Assembly (NCBI GenBank): GCA_951813605.1
Contig: OX638379.1
Span: forward strand, 3,466,062 to 3,530,061
Source of the DNA: an uncultured Bryobacterales bacterium
Lineage (GTDB): Bacteria; Acidobacteriota; Terriglobia; Bryobacterales; UBA6623
Length of the DNA stretch: 64,000 nt
Reading direction: 5' to 3'
The position numbers and the translations under genes were made by a program. The notes under the pieces were generated by a model that saw only the letters and a list, made by a program, of their open reading frames with translations, did not search any database and had not been told where the DNA came from. Shown here piece after piece: positions 62,139-64,000 of the stretch; position 1 is the first letter of the stretch, and the number at the start of each line of letters is the position of its first letter.

Positions 62139-64000
62139 CTAGAAGGAATAGCGCAGGCTCAGCTGCAGATTCCGGTTCCCCGACTTCGACGTCACCTTGC
62201 CGAACGTGCCGCCTTGCGGGTTTGTCCCGGGGTTGCCGAAGTTGGGATGGTTCGGGAAGTTGAACATCTCGCAGCGCACGCTGACACTCTGGGTCTCGGA
62301 AATCTCGAAATCCTTGAAGATGCCGAGATTCCAGCTCTGCCGGCTCGGATACCGGATGAATTGGTTGCGGTGCTGGCTGCGGGAGAACGTGCCGGAGGCG
62401 GGCGCGGAGAAAATCGGCGTCCCGTCCGCATTCGTCGTACGGAAGTAGAACGCGTCAGCCCGTCCGCTCTGCGCGAACTCGCGCTGGTTCCGGGGGAGAT
62501 TCGGGTCGCCCGAGACCTCCCACGGCTGGAACGCGCTGTCGCCGATGCCCGCGTAGTCGCTGTTGCGGCCAATCGTGGTCGGGAAGCCAGTCTGGTACTG
62601 CCCGACACCGGAAACCGTCCAGCCTCCCAATGCGGCGCGCAGGGCGGGATTCGAGGAATCGCGGAAGAACGGCAATTCGTACACCCAGTTGAGGACCAGG
62701 GCGTGCAGGATGTCGTAGTCCGACGGACCCCAGAAAATCGAGTCGTCCGCGCTGTTCCAAATCCGGTCCCGCCGGTTGTCTGCGTTGTCGTTCGACGCCG
62801 AATAGGTGTACGCCGCGCCAAAGCTCAGGCCCTTGCTGAAGCGGCGCGTCGCGTTGAACTGCAGGCCGTTGTACTCCGACCGCGCCGCGTTCTCTCCGAG
62901 AATGATGTTGGCGAAACTCTTGTACGGACGCAGGAAGTTCGGATTGATGCCTGCATTCTCGGGGCGCTGCGTCGTTCCGACCGGAAGCTGGTTGATGTCG
63001 CGCACGCGCTCCATGTGCGTGGCCGCGCGGCCAACGTAACCGACTTCCAGCAACGTGTTGAAGCCGAGTTCCCGCTGGAAGGTGAGGTTCCACATATACG
63101 AGGCCGGAATGCGGTAGACGGGATCCTGCGTCATGAAGAACTGCGGGAATCCAGTCGCCTCGCCGGCCCCCGGGTCGTCCGCGACGCCCGCCGAGACGGA
63201 CACCATCGGCTGGAAGGGCGGATTGCCGCCTAGGAAGACATTGTCCGCGACGCCCGGGCGGGCGAGGTAGCGGCCGAGACCGGTCCGGATCACCATGCGG
63301 TCATTGAGCCGGTAGGCCAGGCCGAAGCGGGGCTGGAACTCCTTCGTCTGCACCTGGCCCCAGTACTTGGTGCCGCCCGTGAAGAGGTGGTCGAACTCGC
63401 CGGAATCGGCGATCGCGACGCGTCCCATGGCTGCCTCCGGCCAGCCCGTCCCTGGAATCCGGACGCCGTTGAAGCGGTCTCCGCTGAGCACGTTGCCCGT
63501 GGCCGGGTCCAGGACGGCGGCTCGCGATGGATCGTAGCTGTCCGGGTCGAAGACCGCCATGTTCCGCCAGAGACTGTAAAAGTACGGCGTCATGATCGAA
63601 TAGCGGAGCCCGAACTCCAGGCGCAGCTTCGACGTCGCCTTCCACGAGTCCTGCACGAAGAACTCGCCCATGATGCCGCGGTAGGGAGTGTAGGCACGCT
63701 GGCCGATCTCGGCGTACGTCGAGAAGAGGCCCAGAGCCGCGTTGGCGACCGCGACACCGCTCGAGGGGGCGCCGAGCCGACGGTCGTCAAAGACGAAGCG
63801 GCCGTTCTGGTTGTTGGTGCCGCCGGGAACGCCGGCGACGTTGATCTGGTCGAAATCGTTCTGGCCGGCCCGCTCGAAGCGGCCGCCGAACTTCAGCGAA
63901 TGGTTGCCGAAAATACGCGTCAGATTGTTGGAAATCTGGTAGATCGGGCCTGAGGAGAACGCCGGATAGGGGCCGCCGTCGACCCGGCCGAAATTCTGGA
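62139..64000 (-). CDS. Oar-type TonB-dependent receptor (4), 5' end beyond right edge
   Basis: At least 620 codons, the C-terminal barrel of an Oar-type receptor; the frame is still open at 64000, so signal peptide, regulatory-like domain and plug lie outside. The visible start has FGRVDGGPYPAF and FGNHSLKFGGRFERAGQNDF, then FFVQDSWKATSKLRLEFGLR, FQPRFGLAYRLNDRMVIRTG, YMWNLTFQRELGFNTLLEVG, NGLQFNATRRFSKGLSFGAA, and ends NRNLQLSLRYSF with terminal Phe. It runs the same way as receptor 3, 1.1 kb further up, and is clearly its paralog. Confidence 0.88.
   Translation of the reverse strand, partial: QNFGRVDGGPYPAFSSGPIYQISNNLTRIFGNHSLKFGGRFERAGQNDFDQINVAGVPGGTNNQNGRFVFDDRRLGAPSSGVAVANAALGLFSTYAEIGQRAYTPYRGIMGEFFVQDSWKATSKLRLEFGLRYSIMTPYFYSLWRNMAVFDPDSYDPSRAAVLDPATGNVLSGDRFNGVRIPGTGWPEAAMGRVAIADSGEFDHLFTGGTKYWGQVQTKEFQPRFGLAYRLNDRMVIRTGLGRYLARPGVADNVFLGGNPPFQPMVSVSAGVADDPGAGEATGFPQFFMTQDPVYRIPASYMWNLTFQRELGFNTLLEVGYVGRAATHMERVRDINQLPVGTTQRPENAGINPNFLRPYKSFANIILGENAARSEYNGLQFNATRRFSKGLSFGAAYTYSASNDNADNRRDRIWNSADDSIFWGPSDYDILHALVLNWVYELPFFRDSSNPALRAALGGWTVSGVGQYQTGFPTTIGRNSDYAGIGDSAFQPWEVSGDPNLPRNQREFAQSGRADAFYFRTTNADGTPIFSAPASGTFSRSQHRNQFIRYPSRQSWNLGIFKDFEISETQSVSVRCEMFNFPNHPNFGNPGTNPQGGTFGKVTSKSGNRNLQLSLRYSF

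Noticed and set aside
1..64000. CRISPR arrays
   Set aside because: No regularly spaced direct repeats were seen by eye anywhere in the window.

Overview
The window looks like a GC-rich bacterial chromosome segment, most consistent with Acidobacteriota (a Bryobacterales/Solibacter-like lineage). The grounds are four large Oar-type TonB-dependent receptors with N-terminal carboxypeptidase-regulatory-like domains, a PSD1 cytochrome / DUF1501 pair, TPR proteins, a multiheme cytochrome-TPR fusion and several secreted sulfatases. This is an inference from gene content; there is no rRNA or housekeeping marker here. An erosion theme runs through it: at least fifteen recognisable gene remnants lie between intact genes, as expected of a genome relaxing under a host-associated or otherwise stable lifestyle (inference).

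Layout. 1-780: a ZIP metal transporter running off the left edge, then an IS1634-type transposase remnant. 1941-5664: a tightly coupled operon of a type-1 periplasmic binding protein, an in-frame internally deleted mini-copy of it, a Cache-HAMP membrane sensor without an output domain, and an OFA-type MFS transporter. 6286-10681: a CzcA/CzcB divalent-metal RND efflux pair without its outer-membrane partner. 11388-13907 and 40597-43545: two paralogous secreted DUF3604 proteins with an N-terminal beta-propeller. 14.1-15.4 kb: remnants of a phosphotransferase, a ParD-like antitoxin and a tRNA-like 3' end. 15.6-22.8 kb: two TonB receptors flanking a polysaccharide lyase family 8-like remnant. 23.1-29.2 kb: a DHFR/RibD-like reductase, a nucleoside hydrolase, an AAA-ATPase fragment, an adenylation-ACP-acyltransferase fusion and a GyrI-like protein. 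29.4-33.2 kb: DUF1501 + PSD1 pair. 33.5-38.4 kb: a frameshifted CoA-transferase subunit, a sulfatase, a monomeric sarcosine/N-methyltryptophan oxidase-like flavoenzyme, and a decayed rhodanese / fluoride riboswitch / fluC block. 38.7-48.9 kb: a GH32-like propeller protein, DUF3604 protein, polysaccharide deacetylase, 7-heme cytochrome-TPR protein, group II intron remnant and a secreted YbjQ-like protein. 49.5-51.3 kb: three decayed genes, including a deletion joining a DUF1295 reductase to an SDR/DUF2867 gene. 51.8-57.4 kb: a secreted protein, a cytochrome c remnant with a ruined heme motif, two convergent TPR paralogs, and a second sulfatase. 57.5-64 kb: two more TonB receptors, the last cut by the right edge; the first has a clear promoter and a perfect 11-bp leader hairpin.

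Taken together, the intact genes suggest uptake and processing of host- or environment-derived polymers: TonB receptors import, while sulfatases, deacetylase, the GH32-like protein and perhaps the DUF3604 proteins modify sulfated or amino glycans. Metal homeostasis and a possible small-molecule sensing operon complete the picture. Coordinates of starts were chosen by eye from signal peptides, Shine-Dalgarno sequences and gene overlaps.
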